Source: Blastocladiella britannica
Lineage: Eukaryota > Blastocladiomycota > Blastocladiomycetes > Blastocladiales > Blastocladiaceae
Assembly (NCBI GenBank): GCA_025349905.2
Contig: MU624542.1
Location: 47,247 to 111,246, forward strand
DNA length: 64,000 bases
Direction: 5' to 3'
The notes under the pieces were generated by a model. That model had not been told where the DNA came from and did no database searches. It saw only the letters and a list, made by a program, of their open reading frames with translations. Position numbers and translations under genes: made by a program. Positions 23,706-34,325 of the stretch are shown here, in pieces. Each line of letters begins with the position of its first letter. Within the stretch, counting starts at the first letter, position 1.

Positions 23706-25646
23706 TTATATTCCGTGACTTGAGAAAGAAAAAAAAAAAAGAATATATTCATTGAAAACGTATGGCTCACTCTCCTCTGATTCGACATAGGATAGAACAA
23801 AGACCGGGATCTGACGCCTGACGGTCACGTCGTACATCCACCGGGAAGCATTCTTGTTTTCATCATAAATGTCGTTGAGTTGCTCGGCCGTTGGAAACAC
23901 CAGGCGGTGCCCCGCTGCGAGTTGCCTCTGTGCCCACCACTCGAGCATGATCGTGTCGCCTCCTTGGAATAAGCTTTCGAAAATGGCAGGCTTCAGCGGC
24001 AAGAGGTCGTCGATGGCGACTTTGGCGCGAGCGCAGTGCCAAAACAGTATGGTCATGGACGTGTACGCTTGCTCGGGTGGTGAAACCGCCGGTTGGAGGG
24101 CGGGGCACACAGCGCTGATAAAGTCGAGAGTCGATGGAACTGTCCAGCCCAGTGCGGAAATGCACGCGTTGTCAAACGCTTCCACATTTTGATCGGTTGC
24201 TGCATCGGGAACAAACAAGTTCATCCGGTCACGCAGCCACAACTGTACTGCGCGAGCATCGTTTTTGATGGCCGAATAGCACACTCGCTGCCAGTCGACC
24301 TTGGACGTCGCGAATCGCGCATGCCACCACTCGAGCACGGCCACGGCATTGTCGGAAATGACCACACTTGGAAGGCGGGGGGAGCCGTTCAGGTCCTGGG
24401 ATGGCAAAGCGTCCTTGTGTCGTTCACCATTCTAATAGCGCGAGCTGCGCATGTTGTACTGCATCCACCAAAATGGTCCGTGGCCAATCGACTTTTATGG
24501 CATCTGGCGAGGATAGGGCAAGGGCCAATACATCGACGTTACCAGAAGTCACACACAAAGAGACGGATCAGGACGTCAACGCCAATACCCGGTTGAGAGT
24601 TGAGCATTTAGCAAGTGCCCACTGCAGTGCCGACAAGCTCGCTGGCGAATTCATGGTAAAGCTCAAGCGTGTCGGAACGTCGTTCCAGTTGTCCATTTGC
24701 TCAAAGGTACCAGTTTCACTATTCCACTGTGGTTCCGGATCACGGAAGCGGTCCCAAAGCCATGTTAAATTGTCAACTTGCCAGGGCTCCCCAATGACAA
24801 TGGGCATGGTTGTCATCCCAAACATGTGCTTTGGAGTGCGGTGCTTTCTGAACCGGGTCCATCAGCACTCGACCATCTCAATAGACTCGCGGGAAAGCGC
24901 ATCATCGGCAATCATTGCCATTGCCCTGGGTTCCGGGAGATTCGCACCAGTAAATGCCCACCACCAGTCAAGACATTTGATTTTGCCGAGTTGGGTGACG
25001 GATCGAAGGACGTGGGTGTCGTTTAGCGCTGCAATTGCCGCCTCAGAGCTTGACTGGGATGGGATCCACCAGTCAACCACGCTGGGGTCTGAGTGCTGGA
25101 CAGAAAGCAAAGCATCGAGGGCTTCCAATTCCTTGAGGAACGCGTGCTCGATCGCCCACAGTAAGACTCGCGTGTGTCCTTTTTTGGCCGCTATGGCCCA
25201 AGTAAGGGATGTCCACTCGACTGTGATGTGTGCGCTGTGAGCAATATTGAAGAACCATTCAAGGACCGCGAGTTGGTCGTGCTCGAGGGCCTCCGCGACG
25301 AAACAGCTCGGGTAATTTTCGAGCCACGCGAGCCTGCCCGGCGTGGACGACCAGCCAGCCGCCACAGTACGTCAAGAACTTGCAGGTCGCCCAGAGCGCC
25401 GGCAGCTCCCAGCGTTTTGTAAAGGGAATCAAAGAGGATATATCCCGGGTAGTGTGGGAGCAGGGCCAAGCCATGGCCGTGCTTGATGGCGAGTGCTGGG
25501 CTGTATTCGAGAAACCCGCGGGAGAGTACCGCAGACAGCGTCGAGTCACCTTGGGGCAGTACATGCAGCACTTGAATCGCTTCTTCCGGCGAGAGCGCAG
25601 CGCTGGCAGCGTGTGCCAAGATAATAAGGGCGACGTGGTCGATCAT
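23706..25646 (-). pseudogene. Broken ankyrin-like LEWW-repeat protein
   Basis: Read on the minus strand from the ATG at 25646 (MIDHVALIILAHAASAALSP, then IQVLHVLP), this is a helical-repeat protein with recurring VLEWWxxR / LDWWW motifs spaced about 35-50 residues apart. I believe related repeat proteins form large families in Blastocladiomycota, from memory rather than a search. The frame is broken at least five times: a frameshift near 25335-25375, TGA stops at 24862-24864, 24568-24570 and 24424-24426, and another shift between 24424 and 24407. Two of the TGAs fall where the motif predicts Trp (after VEC and after LLEW), consistent with TGG-to-TGA mutation. The end at 23706 runs through low-complexity sequence, so the true end may lie earlier. 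No intron explains the breaks. Confidence 0.75.
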
Positions 25647-25682
25647 TTGTTCCCTTCGCAATTCGTGTTAGAGAAGGAAAAA

Positions 25683-26070
25683 ATGAACGAGCAGCAGCAA
25701 CGCAAACCAGCGCGGTGGGTCGACCCGGGAGAGGTCCCACAGCACCTTAAAGAAAAGTTCCAGCGGCGCGTATTGCAGGCCGAGTCGTCGCTGCAGCCGC
25801 CGCCATGGACCCGCAAATTGCACGCGTTTTCTATTGTGCTGTCGATTGGCGCCGGGTTTTACTCAGTCCTGTACCACGACTATGGCTCGCACGAGCATGT
25901 CTTTTCACCTGTACTTTTCTTCTTTTTCTGTCCCTGCTGTGCGCATTTTGATAGATGAAGAACATCTTGAACAGCTCCGACGATGGTACTTTGGCAAAAT
26001 CCGCTCGTTCACCACCCTGTCCGATACGGACGTACAGGAGCTCAAATCTCGCGGACGGCCAGTAGAATAG
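25683..26070 (+). CDS. Small single-pass membrane protein, possibly mitochondrial
   Basis: Two exons, 25683-25910 and 25975-26070; 107 residues. The donor is GTACTTTT and I use the acceptor at 25974 (GAACAG), the only one that keeps the frame ending in LSDTDVQELKSRGRPVE. The upstream acceptor at 25964 would give a different, unconvincing tail. A basic N-terminus (KEKFQRRVLQ) precedes one membrane segment (FSIVLSIGAGFYSVLY) and a charged C-terminus (RRWYFGKIRSFTTL). Size and layout suit a small inner-membrane assembly factor, but I do not recognise the family. The start lies only 36 bp from the start of the divergent pseudogene. Confidence 0.6.
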
Positions 26071-26107
26071 ACTTCTCCTGCACGAATAAATAAGTATTTT
26101 ATTGTTT

Positions 26108-28865
26108 TTAGCGATGCTGGTGATGGATGACCGCGCTCGGCAGCTGCTGGCCGCTGTCCACGGCCTGCTCCGACTCGAGCGTGTTGGTGGCAAGTTCTGC
26201 CAACCGAAGTGGCGCCGAATGCATGGACGTGTCTCCGCATTCCTGGCGTGCAGCGGTAGTGGTGTTCGGAATGGATTGCAACGGAGCACGGTGGTGGTGG
26301 TGGCTGCTACTTGGTACCGCTGAATCCCGGGCATCTCGCTCCGCCGCAGCTGCGCGCTCCTCGAGTTCCTTGGGATCGTCGAACCTGAGATCATCGACCT
26401 GATTTGCACCGTGAGCAGAGAAAGAGGATCGCCCATGCTGGTGTGCGCGGGTATACCGATCGGCGACGGCTGCCACCCAGTCATCGACACCGACTGCAGC
26501 ACGCATGCGTTCCGGGGCGCGGTCCCACCACCGGCGTTCGGCCGCCTCCACCAGAGACCCGATCTTGAGAACCGCAGACTGCAGGAGCGGGTACGGGTGT
26601 CGCGTGGCCATGTGTCGCTCGGCCTCTGCGAGCTCGCGTCGCGCTACCAACACGTCCCAAGGAGTTGTCGCCGCCTTGAGCGCGGTATGCAGCGCCTTGA
26701 GTTGTGCGCCGAGCTCGGTCAGCTGTTGCATTTCTTTCGGGTCGGGTTGTTGCTGTTGCTGTTGTGGTTGGTATTCGTGGTGGTATACTTGTGGTGATGT
26801 TATCGATGCCTGTCGTACGCGCGCTGGCTGCTCCTGAGGCGGCAAGTCGGCGGGTGACCACGGAGTGGTGTAGACGTACTCTGGCTCCGCACCACCGCTA
26901 GGGTGCATCGGCCCAAGTGCCGCGTACGGGGTAATGGGCCGGTCGGCCGGTCGGTACATGGCGTCCGTCTCGCTGTCATAGTGCAACGCCTGCTGCTGCT
27001 GCGGGTACTGTTGATATGATGACGCCACCATACCATTGCCACCGTACCCCGCCGCTCGAGCGAACCTCGGGTCCCAGTCATACGAGTCGTACTCGGGCTG
27101 CTGCTGTCCCGCTGGCACCGCCACTACAATGGGTGATTCCTGCGCGTGCCGTAGGACCGCCGACTCGAGCGCCATCACTTTCCCCTCGAGTTGCCGGTTG
27201 GTCTCCATGACATCAACCAGATCGACCACGCTCACGAGCGGGTTCCACCCAAGATGTGTGCGCTCTTCCGCCCTCTTTTTGGTTTGTTTTGCTGCCAGGG
27301 ACGCGGTAGTAACTGTTGGCGGCGGCAATTTCCCTGCTGGCCGCCATGCTGCGCGTGGGAGCGCTGGGGGGCGGGGAGCGGTCCGAGTGCGAGGTTTCTC
27401 TGACCCAGAATGCGTGACGGTGCGGGAAGTGGCAGTGCCTGTCGCAGCCGGTCGGGATGGCACTGCTGCTCGAAACAAGCTGCTGTCCAATGGGTGTGCG
27501 CCATCTGGGAGGCGCGCCAGCTCTGGATCATGCGCGCACTGCGCTGCCCCAATCTCGGTGACTTGTTTGATGAGTAGGGGATCTAGTTTATATTTCAAGT
27601 GAGTCTACAGTGTCAACAGCATACAAGAAGTAAATGACGACAGACCAACATCAGCATTGTTGCGGATATCCAGCGCGGCGGCGCCTTCCACATCGCTCAA
27701 AACCATCAACGCCGCTTCTGCCCCGTGGTTGGTGATGCGCGTGTGCTGCAGATCGAGAGCCTGCACGCCAATGTCGCTCTGCAGCGCATCGAGCAAGTGA
27801 TACAATCCCGCGTCGCCCAGCGGATTACACGAAAGCGTCACGCGCTTGATCACCACGGTGGTGGGCCGCGCCGCGTGATGGAGATTTGGGTCGGCGTGAT
27901 CAGACGGATGATGTTGATTGTGGTGATGGGGCGGCAAGCTCGATCCAAAGGCCGAGTCAAACGACTTGCGGTGGAGCGCCAGGTTCATGTTGGTTCTTGA
28001 AGAGCCGGACCGGAGCAGGTGCGGGAACGCGGCTTCGACTCGGCGCACCGACTGGGATTTCAGCGCGTCTGCTAAGAGCGACGCGGATTGGTGCGTAAGG
28101 TGGTTGTCGGCGAGGTCGAGGATTTGCAGCGACTGGGACGATTTGATGGCGCCGGCGAGCTCTGCATATTGTATTTCATGAATATAGATTCCGTTCAAAA
28201 AAAGGATAGATACAAAAAAAAATACCATGAAATCCCTCATCGCCAATCTCGCAGCGGGCCAAGGACAGGGTACAAAGGGAACTAGAACGGACCAGAGCCG
28301 CAGCCAGTAGTCGCACGGACGCGGGACGCAGGATCACACCTGCAAGCGCGACCGTGGCCAGCAATTTACACTGGCGCATCGCCCCAGCCACGGCCCGGAC
28401 CAGTGGCTCGGCGATCTCGGCGTGCAGCACAAGCGGGATCTTTGCGCGTAAGTTGTCCTTGACGCGTTTGGCGTCCTTCTCGGCCGGGAGTTTTGCGAGG
28501 GTCCGGCGCTTCTCGAACCACCACACGGACCAGATGCACACGCCGCGGAGATCGTCGGCCATCGCAAGTGACGCCAGAAGCAGATCCCAGTCGGACTCGG
28601 TGACGACCTTGTCGGCGGGCACTCGCAATGTCACCGAGTGGTGGAAAGTTGGCGTCAGCACGTACGACAGCGGGTACTGCTTTGCGTAGGTGCACAGGGT
28701 CCGGTACTGGTCGGCAAATGCGCCACGCTTGGCTTTGGTGCCGGCGAGCATTGCGAAGGCGTGGTGAGTGTGGGCCAGGATCGGGACCGCAGCCGTCGCG
28801 GACGAGGGGCCGAGCGCTGCACGGGAAGGCTCTGTCCGGCGTGAATGCGCTATGGTTCCGGGCAT
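26108..28865 (-). CDS. CEP78: CEP78-like centrosomal leucine-rich-repeat protein
   Basis: Three exons, 28865-28226, 28161-27646 and 27582-26108, with introns of 64 and 63 nt, both phase 1; 876 residues. The central LRR block matches CEP78 in order and wording: LCTLSLARCEIGDEGF, LQILDLADNHLTHQSA, ALKSQSVRRVEAAFPHLLRS, RVTLSCNPLGDAGLY, VQALDLQHTRITNHGAEA and AALDIRNNADVDP. A long disordered region follows with Gln/Pro runs, a short coiled segment near residue 530 and a Trp-rich helix (RRWWDRAPERMRAAVGVDDW). CEP78 is a centriole/basal-body protein acting in cilium biogenesis and, in animals, regulating the EDD-DYRK2-DDB1-VPRBP ligase. Its presence implies centrioles and a flagellated stage. For the second intron I took the acceptor at 27583 (AACTAG), which keeps frame and motif; the earlier TGTAG does not. 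Confidence 0.85.
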
Positions 28866-29374
28866 TTTATTCTTTATTCACAGACCAGAATACGAGATGT
28901 AGGAGAGTATAATATATGGGAGACCTTTCGAAAGAGAGGGATATTCCATTTCCCATCCGCATACATTCATCGCTATGGGAAAATCGGTGTGGCGCCGTTA
29001 CAGTATGTTTGCGTTCCAACAAAACGAACGACGAGGTGCCAACACGAGCACTAGCGGGGCCTCATGATATTGAAAAGGTCGGAAAAAAGCATCCACTCCT
29101 TGTGCTCGCCGACCTCCGCCCGCTTGTCGTTGTCCTTGCCATGTTTATAGCAACCCTTTCATGATTCGCGCTCCACACCCTTCTCTTTCAGTTTTTTCAA
29201 CATAAAAAACACTTTCCTCTGGCATCATTCGCCCCACACACGCTGCGAGCGACACGACACGCGCTATATATATTTTTCCTTTCTTTTCGAGCCGTTGCCA
29301 TAAAAGCACCAGGCACCGAGGAACCACCACCTTCGAGAGCAACTCTTCAACAACAACAAAAAAACCAAGAGGAA
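28866..29374. promoter_or_regulatory. Divergent promoter between CEP78 and the MAP kinase kinase
   Basis: 509 bp between opposing start codons. The kinase side has a TATATATA stretch at about 29265-29273, 100 bp before the ATG, and an AC-rich leader. No other element was recognised. Confidence 0.4.
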
Positions 29375-30592
29375 ATGGCGATGGACCTGAAAAAGAAGCG
29401 CAACTTCAAGGGCCTCAAGCTGACCGAAAACAGCTCGCCCGTGCCGTCGCCCAAGGCCACCGCCGACATGGACTCGATCACCGACGGCATCGGAAAGGTG
29501 GCGCTCGATCAGAACCTGGTCAAGACCGACCTGCTGGCCGCCGACTTTGACGACCTGGGCGACCTGGGCGCCGGCAATGGCGGGGCCGTTAAAAAGGTCC
29601 TGCACCGTCCGACCGGGTGCGTCATGGCCCGCAAGACGCTGTTTATCGACCGCGGGCCCAACAAGATCACCGACACGGAGGCGGAGAAGCTCAAGAAGCA
29701 GGTGGTGCGCGAGCTGCAGATCTTGCATACCTGCCACTCGGACTACATTGTCGGGTTCCATGGCGCCTACATTCACGACGGAGAGATTTTCATTTGCCTC
29801 GAGTTTATGGATCTGGGCTCGCTCGACTACCTGTGTCACAAACTGGGCAAGCTGGAGGAGGAGGTGTTGGGCAAGATCACGGTCGCGGTGATCGAGGGCC
29901 TCATTTACCTGTACACGGAGCATCGCATTATCCATCGTGGTACGCTACGCGCTACTTTTTTTTTTTTCATTTTTCATTACTCACTACTTGGTACGCACGA
30001 TGATAGATATCAAGCCAAACAATGTCCTCATCAATACCAAGGGCCAAGTCAAGCTTTGCGATTTTGGTGTGTCTGGGGAGGCCATCGAGTCCATTGTACG
30101 GACGTTTGTTGGCACGTCTGCGTACATGTCGCCCGAACGTATCACTGTGCGTTGTCATTGTCCATTTACTTTTTTCTTTGTTGTCCGTCATTCTCATTTA
30201 AAGTACAAAGGGATCGGGATACGGCGTGCAATCCGATATCTGGTCGCTCGGGATCGCCCTCATGGAGCTGGCCACAGGCCGATTCCCATTTGGCGAGCAA
30301 GAACTGGCGGTGATTGAGCTCCTCGAATACATTGTGAACGAGCCGGTGCCCAGGCTACCCGCGGGCACGTTCACGCCCGAGTTTGACGCGTTTGTGCAAG
30401 TGTGCTTGATCAAGGATCCTGCCACGCGTCCAACGCCTTCGCAGCTGAGTGTATGTTTTTTCATCTTTTTTTGATTGATTTTAACTTATGACTTTGTACT
30501 GGTAGCAACATGCATTTGTGAAACGGTCCATGGAGTCCAAGTTTGACATGGGCGAGTGGGTCGCGCTTGTGAGGGAGCGTCTTGGCAAGTAA
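29375..30592 (+). CDS. MAP kinase kinase (MEK/Ste7 family)
   Basis: Four exons: 29375-29939, 30007-30146, 30211-30450 and 30506-30592; 343 residues. The N-terminus is a MAPK docking (D) site ([16 protein letters not shown]: basic cluster then L-x-L). Kinase motifs follow in order: Gly-rich loop LGAGNGGAV, catalytic Lys in MARKTL, a Glu-containing helix, [10 protein letters not shown] spanning the first intron, DFGVS, the activation segment with Ser/Thr in the MEK positions ([20 protein letters not shown]), PERI and SDIWSLG. The short C-terminus ([14 protein letters not shown]) resembles the MAPKKK-docking DVD helix. It would phosphorylate a MAPK on Thr and Tyr. Which cascade (mating-type, wall or osmotic) cannot be told. 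Confidence 0.93.
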
Positions 30593-30735
30593 ATATACTT
30601 TTTTAAATTGTGTTTCTTTCCCATGCATGTTTTCCCATGCAACGTGTGGCGTGATAGACGCGCACGTAAAAGGAATTTCTTTTAAATTTTCTCTCGAATT
30701 CTCAGTCCTTAATTACGCAAATTATCATTATCAAA

Positions 30736-31651
30736 ATGGTCCGTTATACTACAATAGTAACAATGAGTAAATAAATCTAACGCGTATATCTTTTGCGCAG
30801 GGCAAAGCAAAAAAGACCAGGAAATTCGCAGAGGTGAAGCGCATGATTTCGCCCAAGGACACGCGACTGTGCGTATTCTTACGAGTTCCCCGTATTAGGC
30901 TGCATGCTTACGCATACATTTGATGGCATTACAGGAAGGAGGTCCGTCAAAAGACCATCAAAAAGCAAGAGACCGAAAAGAAAAAGGAGGTCAAGCACAT
31001 GTACGTCCTCATTCCGTGCTCGTACATGAACGTAAAGTAGCTCACTATAGATATATGAAATATGACAGCGAGCAATCGGCATCGTCTCTCTTTTTCAAGT
31101 TCAACGAGGCCCTTGGTCCTCCGTACCACATCATTATCGACACCAATTTCATCAACTTTTCAATCCAAAACAAGCTCGAGATCCTCAAGACCATGATGGA
31201 TTGCCTGTACGCAAAGTGTACGTGTTCGCTTTTTTTTATTTTATTTTATTTTATTTTTTGCATTACCTCCATACTTACACGAACATGAACGTATAGGCGT
31301 GGTGTGCGTTCCCGAGTGCGTGATTGCTGAAATTGAAAAGCTCGGCGTTAAGTACCGCCTTGCGCTCAAGTATGCCCTTTTTTTTTTCTGGCTTGACACG
31401 TAATATTGACGTTTACTGTAAACAGAACTGCACGCGACCCTCGCTTTGAGCGACTCCCTTGCTCGCACAAGGGCACGTACGCTGATGACTGCATTGTAGA
31501 GCGCGTCAAGCAGCACCGGTGCTACATTGTTGCTACCTGCGATAAGGAGCTCAAGCAGCGGATCCGCAAGGTGCCAGGAGTTCCCATTATGTCCATTGGC
31601 CACCGGCAGTACCAAATTGAGCGCCTGCCCGACGCGCACAGTTTCGCATAA
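30736..31651 (+). CDS. FCF1: rRNA-processing PIN-domain endonuclease FCF1 (Utp24)
   Basis: Six exons: 30736-30738, 30801-30868, 30935-31000, 31069-31217, 31297-31369 and 31426-31651; 194 residues, close to the family's usual ~190. Exon 1 is just the ATG, spliced to [15 protein letters not shown], which reproduces the conserved N-terminus exactly. The PIN domain follows ([17 protein letters not shown] with the metal-binding Asp, [36 protein letters not shown]), ending [20 protein letters not shown]1 cuts pre-rRNA in the small-subunit processome and is essential in yeast. All six junctions keep phase. Confidence 0.94.
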
Positions 31652-31724
31652 AACGCGTTATTGAAAGAAAATGGATGAATTTGTAAATATTAGTGGTCCA
31701 TCATTGAAAAAGTGATTGGCTACT

Positions 31725-34008
31725 TCAAAGCCCGCGCTCGGTGCACTCGTACCGGCCACGCACGATCCCAGTGAGGAACCCCTTCTTTTCCTCGATGCGG
31801 TTGGTGGATCCCGACAACCGGCACTTGTTGTCGTTCAGATCCAGCGTCCATGCGCGGCACCGCTCGCCGTCATCGATGCAGTGCTTGCGGCACTCGGCGA
31901 CACCCGCACCGTGAATGTCAATGGGATCGTCACGGTAAATGTCGTCGCCATGCGACGCGTCCAGAGTCTCGGGTCCCGCGGCACTGGCTTGTGGGCCACC
32001 CATGCCCATACCGACTGCCGATCCGGGCCCGCGGCCGGCTTCCTCGCCCTCGACCATCGTCGCGAAAATATCCGAGTACCGAACAGGTGCGAACGATGCC
32101 GCATCGCGCGAAATGCGATTTCCAAGAGTCGGATCGTACAAGTAGTTGCTGGGCTCCATGGGCCACCCTGACGTTGCGTTCCAGTCGCCCTCGGAAGTGT
32201 GCTGGCGTGCACGGGCCTCAGCCGCGTGCAGCGCCTGGTACATGTACGGCCGCACGTGGTGGAACGTGATGGGCCGCGCACATGCCCCAGCCTGGTCGCG
32301 GCGCGGCGGGAAGTGGAACGTGGTGGCAGTCGGTGGGACCTGGTGGATCAGGCCCTCGAACGGGTTGGTCACAAACACGCCCGCATCGCGCATGCACAGC
32401 GCCACGCGAATGTCGCCGGCCCAGCAGTCGTGGTATTTGACAATGCACCGGTCAAGCACGCGCATCACGCCATCGACCGCTGCGCGCGACATGTAAATCC
32501 CGGCCCCGCCGTGCGCAAACGCAGGACCTTCGCCAAACTTGCGCACGCCGTCGCACCCGGCAAAGATGTTGGGTGCGCCAATGTAGTGCGGGACATTCGG
32601 GTCTAGCTTGGACAAGCGCGCGTGCAGATTGTCCATGTACACGTAACTATGGATTGGGCAATGAGTGTGAGCAGCGTGTACTGGATGTGAAAAGTAAGAA
32701 AACGTACGCGTCGTCGTCCAGGATAACGAACCAGCTGGCGTTCGGGAACCGCGTGCGCAGGTGCCGGATCGTGGGGATAAACTTGTGCGCGTCGAGCTTC
32801 CACCCTTGCTTTTCCTTGGTCGCGGCGCTCGTATCGCCCGCGCCGCCGCGCTTGATGAGATGCTCGACATCCTCGATCTGCTCGTATCCATCGTCATCCG
32901 TCACCTCCCACCCGCGCCCGTTCTTGTTGAGCTTGACGGGCTTGCGTTGCAGGGGCACCTGGTCGGCGTTTGCCGCCGCCGCCGCTGGGTTCCTACGCGC
33001 GACCGACTGGCCGTTCGCCTTCATGGCTTCCTGACTGGCTTCGAATGCACCCGACACCACGTCCAGCATCGTCATGCGCGTGCCAGCAACGTCGTCCACG
33101 TTGCTGTCACCGGCAATCAGGACGTTGCGGACCGGCTTGAGCCAGGTCGATGCGACCGCGGGAAGCCGCTCGTCCGATACCTCGATCGACGACCGCACGG
33201 CTACCGCGTACGCGTCAAACCGACCGTCGAACGGGCCTTCGCGCTGCGGGGGTGGGGGCAGTGGGGTGGGAGCTTCCTCTGTCACGGGAAGCACCGGATC
33301 CGCCGCCTCTTGCGGCGGCAGCGGTGCATTCGCAGGCGGCTTGGAATCCGCGTCGCTCGACTTGGGAACCCGTTCCTTGTCCGCTGCTGATTCAGGGACG
33401 ACTGGCACATTTTCCGGTACCGGAGGAGCTGGAACCTGGTTGGAGGAGGCAAAAGGTGACGCGCTGACGTTGCCACCACTACCTCCAAGTCCGGGAACTT
33501 TGTGCAGTGCAACGAGGGCAAATAGGCAACACCCAAGCACCCCCACGACCGCCAGCACCGACTTAGCGCGGGGCGACCTGAATCCCAGGATCGACCGCAC
33601 GCCGGACGGCTTGTCCCACGCCATGCCGTACTGCATTCCACCGCCACCGCCGTGGTACTCGAGATCGCCATCCAGGCGGCGATTGGTACCACCCAACATC
33701 CTTCCCCCAAATTTCTTGATCTTGCTCGGAATGTTCCACGGGAACCCGTAGTTGGTGCGCCGCGGGGACGTGGTGATGAGGCCCTGATCCGAGTCGTCGA
33801 ACCCGGATCTCCTACCGAGTTCGGGCAGATCTTCCAATGTGACCGAAAGAGCCGAGACGCGCGGCGAGGGGGCACCGATGTAAGGGTTTTGGTGGTGTGC
33901 GGCCGGCGGGGCCAAGTTGTGGTTGCTGCGCGATCCCGTGCGTTGACGGGGCCGCGCTTGCGGGTCGAATCCCGATAGAAAGCTTGAGTGCGAGGAGGAC
34001 GATGCCAT
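31725..34008 (-). CDS. Golgi type II GT31/fringe-like glycosyltransferase with a C-terminal PAN/apple-like domain (copy A)
   Basis: Two exons, 34008-32708 and 32646-31725, with a 61-nt intron splitting the codon after the metal-binding DDD; 740 residues. A cytoplasmic tail of about 140 residues precedes a single membrane anchor (SVLAVVGVLGCCLFALVAL) and a Pro-rich stem. The catalytic part has the GT31 hallmarks: NASWFVILDDDAYVYMDNL, the FAGCDG...FAHGGAGIYMSRAAV acceptor-site block and CWAGDIRVALCMRD. The last ~70 residues hold a PAN-like Cys pattern (ECRKHC..ERCRAW....KCRLSG ... YEC). GT31 enzymes add beta-1,3-linked sugars in the Golgi; donor and acceptor here are unknown. It is related to the gene at 62115-63891. 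Confidence 0.85.
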
Positions 34009-34325
34009 GTCGCCGTGATTGATGTGTGTGCTTGATCGTGTCGGTTGTGGAAGAGGCGTTGATGTCTTCGAAAGAAATGGGAATGGCCCAACGCATTATC
34101 ATGCGCGTGGTGGGAAAAGTCAAAGTTGTAATCGGATTTCCCATTCACAAACCAAATCAACATTTCAACGCGAAAAAGGAAAAAAAAGAAAAGAGAGCAG
34201 CGGATATCGAGGGAGGTACGTGACGCGGGGCATTGTCCAACGATGGTCTATCGCCAAATAAAAAGAAAAGAATGAACGAGTACACGCAAAAAAGGCCAAA
34301 AAGGATGAAAGAAAAAAAGTCAAGA
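34009..34325 (-). other. Spacer upstream of GT31-like copy A
   Basis: Probable promoter of the glycosyltransferase plus the 3' end of Spa2. Purine-rich on the plus strand (about 34165-34215 and 34255-34320). No gene recognised. Confidence 0.4.

Noticed and set aside
23706..25646. TGA read as tryptophan in this genome
   Set aside because: TGA restores Trp at two sites in the pseudogene, but intact conserved genes here stop at TGA (for example at 2696-2698 and 10883-10885), and the pseudogene also has frameshifts.
25964..26070. Acceptor GATAG at 25964 for the small membrane protein
   Set aside because: It forces a frame with a less convincing tail (MKNILNSSDDG...); the acceptor at 25974 keeps phase and a plausible charged C-terminus.
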